5,833 nucleotides of DNA, from positions 1 through 5,833 of the forward strand of contig CAJKKQ010000046.1 of assembly GCA_905200545.1 (NCBI GenBank), given 5' to 3'. This document shows positions 1 to 5,623 of this stretch, one piece after another (position 1 is the first letter of the stretch; each line of letters begins with the position of its first letter). The position numbers were made by a program, and so were the translations under genes. Source of the DNA: an uncultured Oscillibacter sp. GTDB taxonomy: Bacteria; Bacillota; Clostridia; Oscillospirales; Oscillospiraceae. Below the pieces are notes generated by a model. That model was not told the DNA's origin, did no database searches, and saw only the letters and a program-made list of their open reading frames with translations.

Positions 1-49
1 AAGTTAGATACTTCACGAAAGATAGTATTGTTTAATTGGAAAAAGTATT

Positions 50-55
50 AGGAGG
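50..55 (+). promoter_or_regulatory. Shine-Dalgarno site deciding the XRE start
   Basis: A perfect AGGAGG lies 7 nt before TTG 63 but only 1 nt before ATG 57. Normal Firmicute spacing of about 5-9 nt therefore favours the TTG start, giving a protein 9 residues shorter than the longest frame. Confidence 0.7.
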
Positions 56-62
56 CATGTGC

Positions 63-377
63 TTGATAAATCGAGGTAAAAAGTGTTGGGGGCTCTCACA
101 ATCGCAAAAAGATAAATATGTCGAGATACTCACTTCAAAGCTCGCTGCACTACGAGCGCATACAGACATATCCCAAGAAGACCTTGCAAATATTATCGGC
201 ATATCAAGGCAGACATATTATGCAATAGAAAATGGGAAAAGAGCAATGTCTTGGAATACTTATCTGTCACTAATCTTTTTCTTTGACTCAGTGGTAGAAA
301 CCTCAAAAATGATAAGAGAACTTGGTGTATATCCGACTCAGCTGGTAGAGCAATTTAACAATAATGCTGTCACATAA
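63..377 (+). CDS. XRE-family helix-turn-helix transcriptional regulator (small)
   Basis: Predicted 104-aa cytoplasmic DNA-binding protein. A Cro/C1-type helix-turn-helix spans about residues 25-70. Its recognition part reads ISQEDLANIIGISRQTYYAIE (given here in two pieces: ISQEDLANIIG, then ISRQTYYAIENGKR), the usual HTH_3 pattern. The short C-terminal helical part (about 70-104) has no recognisable effector domain. Start choice: the longest frame opens at TTG 36 and has an ATG at 57, but AGGAGG at 50-55 sits 1 nt from that ATG and 7 nt from the in-frame TTG at 63, so TTG 63 is preferred. The next gene starts 17 nt after the stop on the same strand, so the two are probably co-transcribed, and this protein may control the pair. 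AT-rich codons (ATA, AAT, AAA) contrast with the adhE block and suggest separate acquisition. The target operator is unknown. Confidence 0.85.
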   Translation: MINRGKKCWGLSQSQKDKYVEILTSKLAALRAHTDISQEDLANIIGISRQTYYAIENGKRAMSWNTYLSLIFFFDSVVETSKMIRELGVYPTQLVEQFNNNAVT

Positions 378-394
378 ATTAAGAAGAAAATAGT

Positions 395-1402
395 ATGGCT
401 ATCGCAGAGGTAATCAAATTTGAAGGCCCGCAAGATGCGCTGGTTTGGAAATTTCCCATAGAAGATTTTAACGCAACATCTCAATTAATTGTAGACGAAA
501 CTCATGAGGCATTGCTCGTTGTAAACGGTAATGCTGCAGATTTGTTTACTGCAGGTCGTAGGACTCTGTCTGTTCCCAACATTCCCATCGCCAGAACACT
601 TATTGAAATTCCTACCGGAGGGAATTCCCCATTCCCCTGTAAGGTCTTTTTCATCAACAAAGTTCACGCAATGGATCTCCTTTGGGGCACACAGGGTCCT
701 ATTGCTTTAGAAGATCCTCTATATGATATTTTCATGCATGTCATGGCCAACGGAAGTATGTCTGTTTCTGTGGAGAATTCCCGCAAGTTCATGCTAAAAA
801 TCGTCGGTTTCAGGGATCATTTTACTCCCGATGATTTAATTGCAAAATTCAGAGGGATTTTTTCCAGCCATGTCAAGGATTGCATCTCTAAAATCATGAT
901 TAACGGCATGCTGAGCTATTTCATGATGAATGCACACCTATTCGAACTGAGTGGCGTTATTAAAGAACGTTTAGACAAAGTATTCGAGGAATATGGTGTC
1001 CGGATCGAGTTCTTCAACATTGAAACGATTGAGGTTCCAGAGGCCGATTACAAAAAGGTCAGCGAAGCGAAAGAACGAAGAACGAGCAGATTGATCGAAG
1101 GCTATACATGTCAAGAAGAGCGGCAGATGGTAATTGCTGAAAAGTTTGCCAGCAATCAAGGCACCATGGGGAATATTGGCGGATTTATGATGGGTGGTGC
1201 CATGGGAGGTTCCATCGTTGACATCGCGAGAAGCGCACTTGATTCCGAAAAAATCCCCACAGAAAAACCGCCCAAGAATGTGTCTGGGACAAGTTCCCAT
1301 GTTGGGCAAGCTCCATCCTCCATTAAGGTGAATGAAATACCGAAAAATCAGAGGAAAAGCCCGTGTGGAACGTCCGGATTTTTCTCCGGGGCGCCCCCTT
1401 GA
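395..1402 (+). CDS. SPFH-domain protein, YdjI / virion-core-protein-like, with altered C-terminus
   Basis: 335 aa. Residues about 1-240 match the family I know as SPFH-domain / 'virion core protein' (B. subtilis YdjI type). The start resembles MAIxxVIKF, followed by TSQLIVDETHEALLVVNG (28-45), DLFTAGRRTLSVPNIP (49-64), a VFFINK.HAMDLLWGT block (84-99) and the helix end GYTCQEER (236-243). A Met/Gly-rich stretch follows at about 256-272, also typical. No signal peptide or transmembrane helix is seen. SPFH proteins assemble into oligomers on membranes, but the role of this subfamily is poorly known. Relatives usually end in a CxxC..CxxC zinc ribbon. Here the tail (about 280-335) is low-complexity, Pro/Ser/Lys-rich, with a single Cys, and its last 15 or so codons lie in GC-rich sequence like the adhE leader. 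The 3' end is probably truncated and read through. Only a weak purine-rich RBS (AAGAAGAAA, 381-389) precedes ATG 395. Confidence 0.8.
   Translation: MAIAEVIKFEGPQDALVWKFPIEDFNATSQLIVDETHEALLVVNGNAADLFTAGRRTLSVPNIPIARTLIEIPTGGNSPFPCKVFFINKVHAMDLLWGTQGPIALEDPLYDIFMHVMANGSMSVSVENSRKFMLKIVGFRDHFTPDDLIAKFRGIFSSHVKDCISKIMINGMLSYFMMNAHLFELSGVIKERLDKVFEEYGVRIEFFNIETIEVPEADYKKVSEAKERRTSRLIEGYTCQEERQMVIAEKFASNQGTMGNIGGFMMGGAMGGSIVDIARSALDSEKIPTEKPPKNVSGTSSHVGQAPSSIKVNEIPKNQRKSPCGTSGFFSGAPP
1374..1397 (+). other. GC-rich palindromic sequence at the 3' end of the SPFH frame
   Basis: A small hairpin CCGGA (1374-1378) / TCCGG (1385-1389) with a T-rich loop is followed directly by the perfect 10-bp palindrome GGGGCGCCCC (1388-1397). 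No T-run follows, so this is not a convincing intrinsic terminator. It lies inside the last codons of the SPFH frame and belongs by composition to the adhE upstream region, which supports a junction slightly upstream, near 1340-1355. Confidence 0.4.
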
Positions 1403-1441
1403 CTTTTGCGGGGAAAAGGAACATTTTGAAGATAAGCCAAC

Positions 1442-1457
1442 GCTCCGGACGCGGAGC
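1442..1457 (+). other. Perfect 6-bp stem-loop in the adhE leader
   Basis: GCTCCG (1442-1447) and CGGAGC (1452-1457) are perfect complements around a GACG loop. No T-tract follows, so a role as simple terminator is unlikely. It could be an mRNA leader structure or part of a DNA operator next to the palindrome at 1458-1475. Function not known. Confidence 0.4.
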
Positions 1458-1475
1458 AATTGACGTGAGTCATTT
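1458..1475 (+). promoter_or_regulatory. Candidate operator/promoter of adhE: imperfect palindrome over a TTGACG box
   Basis: AATTGAC-GTGA-GTCATTT is an inverted repeat with 6 of 7 paired positions. Its left arm contains TTGACG (1460-1465), a good -35 match. The best -10 at 17-nt spacing is GATTAC (1483-1488), which is weak, so the promoter call is tentative. A repressor bound here would block the -35. The site does not look like the usual Rex site (TTGTTAA-N4-TTAACAA) that often controls adhE in Firmicutes. Confidence 0.3.
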
Positions 1476-1523
1476 GGATCTTGATTACGCTTGCCGGTAC
1501 AGCTGAACACGAGAAGAGAACCA

Positions 1524-1536
1524 ACCGCCCAGCGGT
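1524..1536 (+). other. Short hairpin just before the adhE ribosome binding site
   Basis: ACCGC (1524-1528) pairs perfectly with GCGGT (1532-1536) over a 3-nt loop, 8 nt before AAGGAGG. It could insulate the RBS from upstream structure. It is short enough to be chance. Confidence 0.25.
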
Positions 1537-1544
1537 CAAAAAAG

Positions 1545-1551
1545 AAGGAGG
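1545..1551 (+). promoter_or_regulatory. Strong ribosome binding site deciding the adhE start
   Basis: AAGGAGG is followed by a 7-nt spacer and ATG 1559. The frame is open back to TTG 1481, but those 26 extra residues have no RBS and do not resemble the AdhE N-terminus. The start is therefore placed at 1559. Confidence 0.9.
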
Positions 1552-1558
1552 AACGTGT

Positions 1559-4330
1559 ATGTCTACCCCACTGACCATCAACTCTGTTGAGACCCTGCAG
1601 GAAGCCCTTCCCATCATCCGTGCATCTCAGGAAGCGTACAGCACCTTTACCCAGGAGCTGGTGGACGCCATCTGCGAAAAGGCGGCCATGGCCGTGTCCA
1701 AAATGCGGATCCCTCTGGCCAAAATGGCCTGCGAGGAAACCGGCTACGGCATCGTCGTGGATAAGGTCACCAAGAACCAGTATGCCTCCGAGCATGTCTG
1801 GAACTACATGCGCAACAAGAAGACCTGCGGCGTCATTTCCGAGGACAAGGCCTATGGCGTGAAGAAGGTGGCCTCCCCCAAGGGCGTCATCGCCGCCATC
1901 ACCCCCACCACAAACCCCACCTCCACCACCATCTACAAGATCATGCTGGCGCTGAAGACCCGCAACGCCATCATTCTCTCCCCCCATCCCCACGCGGTGA
2001 ACTGCTCCATCGCCGCCGCGAAGATCATGCGGGACGCCGCCATCGAGGCGGGCCTGCCCGAGCATGTCATCAGCTGGATCTCCGTCCCCTCCATGGAGAT
2101 CTCCGACGTGCTGATGAAGAGCGTGGACCTGATTGTGGCCACCGGCGGCTCCGGCATGGTGAAGGCCGCTTACTCCTCCGGCACCCCTGCCATCGGCGTG
2201 GGTCCCGGCAACTGCAACGTGGTCATCGACGAGACCGCCGACCTGCGGATGGCCGTAGAGTCCATCATCCACTCCAAGACCTTCGATAACGGCATGATCT
2301 GCGCCTCCGAGCAGCATATCACCGTTCTCGCCAACGTCTATGACGAGGTCAAGCGTCTGCTGAAGGAAGCCCGCTGCTACTTCCTCAACGACGACGAAGC
2401 TGCCAAGGTGGCCGAGGTGTTCTTCAACTCCAAGACCCACGGCGTCAAGCCCCCCGCTGTTGGCCAGACCGCCTGCCGCCTCGCTGAAATGGCCGGGATC
2501 GAGGTTCCCTATGACACCAAGGTTCTGATCTATGAGACCAACGACACCTCTCATGACTGCGCGTGGGCCAACGAGAAGCTGACCACCCTGCTGGGTATGT
2601 ACAAGGCCGAGACGCTGGACGAGGCCTTCGACATCTGCTACAAGCTGGTGCTGGAGGGCGGCGCAGGCCACTCCGCAGCACTGTACATCGACCCCACCGA
2701 GGAAGAGAAGATCACCAAGTTCGGCCTGCGGATGAAGGCTGGCCGCATCCTCATCAATCAGCCCACCTCCTTCGGCGGCATCGGCGACCTGTACAACTTC
2801 GGCCTGGCTCCCTCCCTGACCCTGGGGCCCGGCTCCGTGGGCCACTCCGCCTTCATGGGCAACACCAACTACGAGCAGCTGCTGGACATCAAGAACGTCA
2901 CCATCCGCAAGGAGAACATGCTGTGGCTCCAGCTGCCCAAGAAGGTCTATTACAAGACCGGCTGCACCCCCGTGGCCCTGCGGGAGATGAAGGAGGTCTA
3001 CAACTTCAAGCGTGCCTTCATCATCACCGACTCCACCCTGTATCAGCTGGGCGCCTGCGACGCCATCATCAACCAGCTGCGTGACATGGGCATTGAGACC
3101 GCCGAGTTCTTCGACATCCGTGTGGATCCCCAGATCCAGGACGCCATGAAGGGCCTGCCCAAGATGCACGAGTTCGAGCCCGACGTCATCATCGCCGTGG
3201 GCGGCGGCTCCGCCATCGACACCGCCAAGATCATGTGGATCATGTACGAGAATCCCGAAGAGGGCTTCCTGGACATGGCCACCACCTTCCTGGACATCCG
3301 GAAGCGTATCCGCTTCTTCCCCCAGATGGGCAAGAAGGCCAAGCTGGTCTGCATCCCCACCACCGCCGGTACCGGCTCCGAATGCACCCCCTTCACCATC
3401 ATTTCCGATGGCAACACCGGCATGAAGTGGCCCCTGATCGGCTATGAGATGATGCCCGAAATGGCCATCATCGACGCTGACAACATGATGAAGCTGCCCC
3501 CCAGAGCCACCCAGGCCTCCGGCTATGACGTGCTGACCCACGCGGTGGAAGCCTATGTCTCCACCTACGCCACCGAGTACACCAACGGCATGTGCCGCGA
3601 TGCCACCAAGATGGTGTTCGACTACCTGCCCCGGGCCTATCGTTCCGCCTTCCGGGATGCCAAGGCTGACCCCGTGGCCCGTGAGAAGATGGCCAACGCC
3701 TCCGCCATCGCCGGTATCGCCTTCGCCAATGCCTTCCTGGGCATCAACCATTCCCTGTCCCACAAGATAGGCGGCTGGTTCCACATTCCTCACGGCACCG
3801 CCAACGCCTTGCTGTTCCCCTTCGTCTGCCGCTTCAACGCCCAGCGTCATCCCTACAAGATGGGCACCTTCTCCCAGTACAAGTATCCTCAGGCCTTTGA
3901 GCGGTACGTGGAGCTGGGCGAGCTGATCGGCGTCAAGGGCAAGACTGACGAGCAGACCTTCGAGAACTGGATCAAAGCCTGCCAGCAGCTGAATAAGGAC
4001 ATCGACATCCCCGAGACCATTCTGGATTGGCTGCTGGAGGCCCATCCCGAAAAGAGCGCCGAGGAGTGGGAGGCCGAGTTCCTGGCGGCTGTGGACCAGA
4101 TGTCCGAGTGGGCCTTCCACGATGCCTGCACCGGCTGCAACCCCGTGTATCCCACCATCGGCGAGCTGAAGGGCTGCTACCTGAAGGCCTTCTACGGTGA
4201 GAAGAAGTACACCGAGAAGTACGGCGACACCTGGGAAGTGCCCGTCACCCTGCCCACCGACACCCACGCCGCATATCCCATGGGCCTCAGCGCCGATCTG
4301 GGCGTGGCCAAGACCGGCGGCTTCAACTAA
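1559..4330 (+). CDS. adhE: Bifunctional acetaldehyde-CoA / alcohol dehydrogenase AdhE
   Basis: 923-aa cytoplasmic fermentation enzyme that converts acetyl-CoA to acetaldehyde and then ethanol, oxidising two NADH. The N-terminal aldehyde dehydrogenase half covers about residues 1-440: PTTNPTST (116-123), nucleotide-site segment TGGSGMVKAAYSSGTP (195-210), catalytic Cys248 in KTFDNGMICASEQ (240-252). A linker leads to the iron-dependent alcohol dehydrogenase half (about 455-885): NAD motif AVGGGSAIDTAK (546-557), TTAGTGSE (601-608), and the iron ligands expected from E. coli AdhE, Asp657, His661, His731 and His745, the last in FHIPHG. All catalytic residues are present, so it should be active. 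It is slightly longer than E. coli AdhE (891 aa). AdhE proteins form helical filaments (spirosomes). Codon use is strongly C/G-ending, consistent with a highly expressed core gene. It is followed by a UUCG hairpin and a truncated paralogue. Confidence 0.97.
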   Translation: MSTPLTINSVETLQEALPIIRASQEAYSTFTQELVDAICEKAAMAVSKMRIPLAKMACEETGYGIVVDKVTKNQYASEHVWNYMRNKKTCGVISEDKAYGVKKVASPKGVIAAITPTTNPTSTTIYKIMLALKTRNAIILSPHPHAVNCSIAAAKIMRDAAIEAGLPEHVISWISVPSMEISDVLMKSVDLIVATGGSGMVKAAYSSGTPAIGVGPGNCNVVIDETADLRMAVESIIHSKTFDNGMICASEQHITVLANVYDEVKRLLKEARCYFLNDDEAAKVAEVFFNSKTHGVKPPAVGQTACRLAEMAGIEVPYDTKVLIYETNDTSHDCAWANEKLTTLLGMYKAETLDEAFDICYKLVLEGGAGHSAALYIDPTEEEKITKFGLRMKAGRILINQPTSFGGIGDLYNFGLAPSLTLGPGSVGHSAFMGNTNYEQLLDIKNVTIRKENMLWLQLPKKVYYKTGCTPVALREMKEVYNFKRAFIITDSTLYQLGACDAIINQLRDMGIETAEFFDIRVDPQIQDAMKGLPKMHEFEPDVIIAVGGGSAIDTAKIMWIMYENPEEGFLDMATTFLDIRKRIRFFPQMGKKAKLVCIPTTAGTGSECTPFTIISDGNTGMKWPLIGYEMMPEMAIIDADNMMKLPPRATQASGYDVLTHAVEAYVSTYATEYTNGMCRDATKMVFDYLPRAYRSAFRDAKADPVAREKMANASAIAGIAFANAFLGINHSLSHKIGGWFHIPHGTANALLFPFVCRFNAQRHPYKMGTFSQYKYPQAFERYVELGELIGVKGKTDEQTFENWIKACQQLNKDIDIPETILDWLLEAHPEKSAEEWEAEFLAAVDQMSEWAFHDACTGCNPVYPTIGELKGCYLKAFYGEKKYTEKYGDTWEVPVTLPTDTHAAYPMGLSADLGVAKTGGFN
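2934..2991 (+). repeat. Diverged direct repeat, copy 1 (start of the AdhE ADH domain)
   Basis: This stretch, encoding LPKKVYYKTGCTPVALRE, is closely similar at the DNA level to 4524-4581 in the downstream gene, with mostly third-position differences. It marks where the duplicated ADH domain begins and is the best-conserved segment between the two genes. Confidence 0.6.
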
Positions 4331-4377
4331 ACGAAGCGCCTGCATCTCCGATAACCATATACAACAACCAACTCATG

Positions 4378-4409
4378 CAGGGGGCCGGTGCTTCGGCACC
4401 GGCCCCCTG
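4378..4409 (+). terminator. 14-bp GC-rich hairpin with TTCG loop after adhE (no T-tract)
   Basis: CAGGGGGCCGGTGC (4378-4391) pairs perfectly with GCACCGGCCCCCTG (4396-4409) around the stable TTCG tetraloop. It lies 47 nt after the adhE stop. The 3' side continues GCACTCAAAGG, with no run of T, so it is not a canonical intrinsic terminator. It could be a U-tract-poor terminator, a 3'-end stabiliser for adhE mRNA, or an attenuating element that sets a lower level of the downstream gene. The structure is certain; the role is inferred. Confidence 0.65.
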
Positions 4410-4462
4410 GCACTCAAAGGTGGGGAAAAGTCCACAGGGGCTTTCCTGGCACACCTGTTCCT

Positions 4463-4482
4463 TCCGGGGACTTGCCCCCGGA
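4463..4482 (+). other. Second intergenic hairpin before the ADH-like gene
   Basis: TCCGGGG (4463-4469) pairs with CCCCGGA (4476-4482) over a 6-nt loop, 13 nt upstream of the GAGGTGA ribosome binding site. It may shape translation or processing of the downstream message. No T-tract is present. Confidence 0.45.
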
Positions 4483-4505
4483 CATGCAAGAAAACGAGGT
4501 GAGTG

Positions 4506-5423
4506 ATGATACAGGCACTGAACCTTCCCAAGAAAGTTTATTTCAAAGCCGGCTGTACCCCGGTGGCCCTGCGGGAACTGGGGGAGATCTACCATTGTAG
4601 CCGCGCCCTGCTGGTGACGGACCCGGAACTGTACCGGGCCGGGATCGCCGCGCCGGTGGTGGACCTGCTGCGGAAGCAGGGGATCCGGGCGGCGGAGTTT
4701 TTCACCATAGGCAAGCGGGTGTCCTTTGTGGACCTCCGCAGCGCACTGCCCAAGTTGCACGAGTTCCAGCCGGACGTTATCGTGGGCGTGGGCGGCAACA
4801 ACGCCATGAGCGCCGCCAAGGCGCTGCTGGCCCTGTACCAGGACCCGGAGCTGGACCTGGCGGCCGCGTCGGCGGACCCGGCCCGCATCCCGGCATGCAC
4901 CAAGGCCAAGCTGGTGCTGATCGCCACCAATTTTTCCAGCGGCGCCCAGAATTCTCCCTTTGCCATCCTGGAAAATGACGAGGGCCGGAACTGTTCGCTG
5001 AAAAGCATCCATCTGCTGCCGGAGATCTCCGTGACGGACGCGGATTTCACCGCCACGCTGACGGCGGAGCAGGTAAAGACCTGCGCCCTGGAGATCCTCT
5101 CCCACGCGGCCCGGGCCTATCTGGACCCCAGCTGCACGGAGTTTACCGACGGCATGCTGACGGAGGCCATCGCGGCGATGCTGAAATACACCCAGTACGC
5201 GGTGAAGGGCTGCCCCGCCGCACGGGAAAAGCTCCACAACGCGGCGGCTCTGGCGGGAGCCTCCTACGGAAACATTGTGGACGAGGTGACACCGCGCCTT
5301 CCCTATTTCCCCACGGAGAAAGAGGTGTCCATCAACGACAACGACGTGCGCTGCGCCGAGCTGGCGGAGCGCCTGGGCTTCGACAGCTGCCGGGCCCTGT
5401 TCGCCGCTTGCCGATCCCTGTAA
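4506..5423 (+). CDS. Truncated, degenerate iron-alcohol-dehydrogenase-like protein (AdhE ADH-domain paralogue)
   Basis: 305 aa, homologous to the first two thirds of the AdhE alcohol dehydrogenase half (from about AdhE residue 457). The opening LPKKVYFKAGCTPVALRE is nearly identical, and LPKLHEFQPDVI (81-92) and TEFTDGM (211-217) also match. Catalytic features are lost. The NAD motif GGGS reads GGNN (96-99), TTAGTGSE reads TNFSSGAQ (141-148), iron ligand Asp is Glu196, and only His200 is kept. The H-x3-H...HIPHG segment is replaced by an unrelated, shorter stretch (about 259-279), and the last 100 or so residues are absent. The frame is intact with GC-rich codons, so this looks like a maintained pseudoenzyme rather than decay. 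A GTG at 4503 is also possible, but GAGGTGA (4496-4502) suits ATG 4506 better. Same strand as adhE, 175 nt after it, and possibly co-transcribed. A role as an AdhE partner is inference. Confidence 0.75.
   Translation: MIQALNLPKKVYFKAGCTPVALRELGEIYHCSRALLVTDPELYRAGIAAPVVDLLRKQGIRAAEFFTIGKRVSFVDLRSALPKLHEFQPDVIVGVGGNNAMSAAKALLALYQDPELDLAAASADPARIPACTKAKLVLIATNFSSGAQNSPFAILENDEGRNCSLKSIHLLPEISVTDADFTATLTAEQVKTCALEILSHAARAYLDPSCTEFTDGMLTEAIAAMLKYTQYAVKGCPAAREKLHNAAALAGASYGNIVDEVTPRLPYFPTEKEVSINDNDVRCAELAERLGFDSCRALFAACRSL
4524..4581 (+). repeat. Diverged direct repeat, copy 2 (start of the ADH-like gene)
   Basis: Partner of 2934-2991; encodes LPKKVYFKAGCTPVALRE. DNA similarity is high here and falls off further into the gene, as expected for an old tandem partial duplication of the adhE 3' half with relaxed constraint at the active site. 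Confidence 0.6.
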
Positions 5424-5465
5424 AACCGACGGGGTCTCTCCCCTGCCCCGGCCTCCAGGCATCTT

Positions 5466-5502
5466 AAAAGCCCGCACAGAGTACTTCTGTACGGGCTTTT
5501 TT
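5466..5502 (+). terminator. Intrinsic terminator ending the adhE block (probably bidirectional)
   Basis: AAAAGCCCG (5466-5474) pairs with CGGGCTTTT (5492-5500). After one C/A mismatch an inner ACAGA/TCTGT stem closes a GTACT loop. A T-run (5497-5502) follows, and the A-run on the other side makes it usable from the minus strand too, where it would stop transcription coming from the IS66 remnant. It lies 42 nt after the stop of the ADH-like gene. Confidence 0.9.
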
Positions 5503-5555
5503 CATCGGGTCAGCTTTTCCTCTGTGTTACTTGTCTGTATTTCTCTGTTTTCCAT
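5502..5555 (-). pseudogene. tnpC: tnpC (IS66 transposase) N-terminal stub
   Basis: A frame of 17 codons (MENREIQTSNTEEKLTR) starts at ATG 5555-5553 and ends at a TGA that overlaps the terminator edge. Position and direction after tnpB, and the polar N-terminus, suggest the start of the DDE transposase TnpC, normally about 500 aa. The rest is missing, so no transposase can be made from this copy. Identification rests on context, as 17 residues are too few for certain homology. Confidence 0.5.
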
Positions 5556-5561
5556 GCAAAT

Positions 5562-5570
5562 ATTATACCA
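5562..5570 (-). promoter_or_regulatory. Extended -10 promoter element before the tnpC stub
   Basis: On the minus strand TGGTATAAT is a perfect extended -10 (TGnTATAAT), 6 nt before the tnpC ATG. The -35 region is weak (TGGCTT at 17-nt spacing). If active, it would give a nearly leaderless message that runs straight into the bidirectional terminator at 5466-5502. Confidence 0.45.
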
Positions 5571-5623
5571 CAGAACACGGCAAAAAGCCAGTATTTTCAA
5601 TGGTTTCCACCCATTTTCCCTGC

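Noticed and set aside
1..35. Promoter for the XRE gene in the first 35 nt
   Set aside because: AT-rich with TATTGT-like hexamers, but no credible -35 at proper spacing, and the region is cut by the window edge.
1399..1427. TTGACT (1399-1404) as the -35 of an adhE promoter
   Set aside because: The -10 position at 17-nt spacing is CATTTT, with only three matches to the consensus. Other spacings are no better.
1481..1558. TTG 1481 as an upstream start for adhE, adding 26 residues
   Set aside because: No ribosome binding site precedes it. The extension is unlike AdhE N-termini, and AAGGAGG is ideally placed for ATG 1559.
971..4345. Very long minus-strand open frame (1124 codons) opposite adhE
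   Set aside because: It is the mirror of the GC-rich adhE coding frame. Its translation is Gly/His/Val/Leu-rich with no domain pattern, and the plus-strand AdhE is unmistakable.
4323..5477. Minus-strand 384-codon frame opposite the ADH-like gene
   Set aside because: Compositional shadow of the plus-strand gene, Arg/Gly/His-rich without recognisable motifs. The plus frame has clear AdhE homology.
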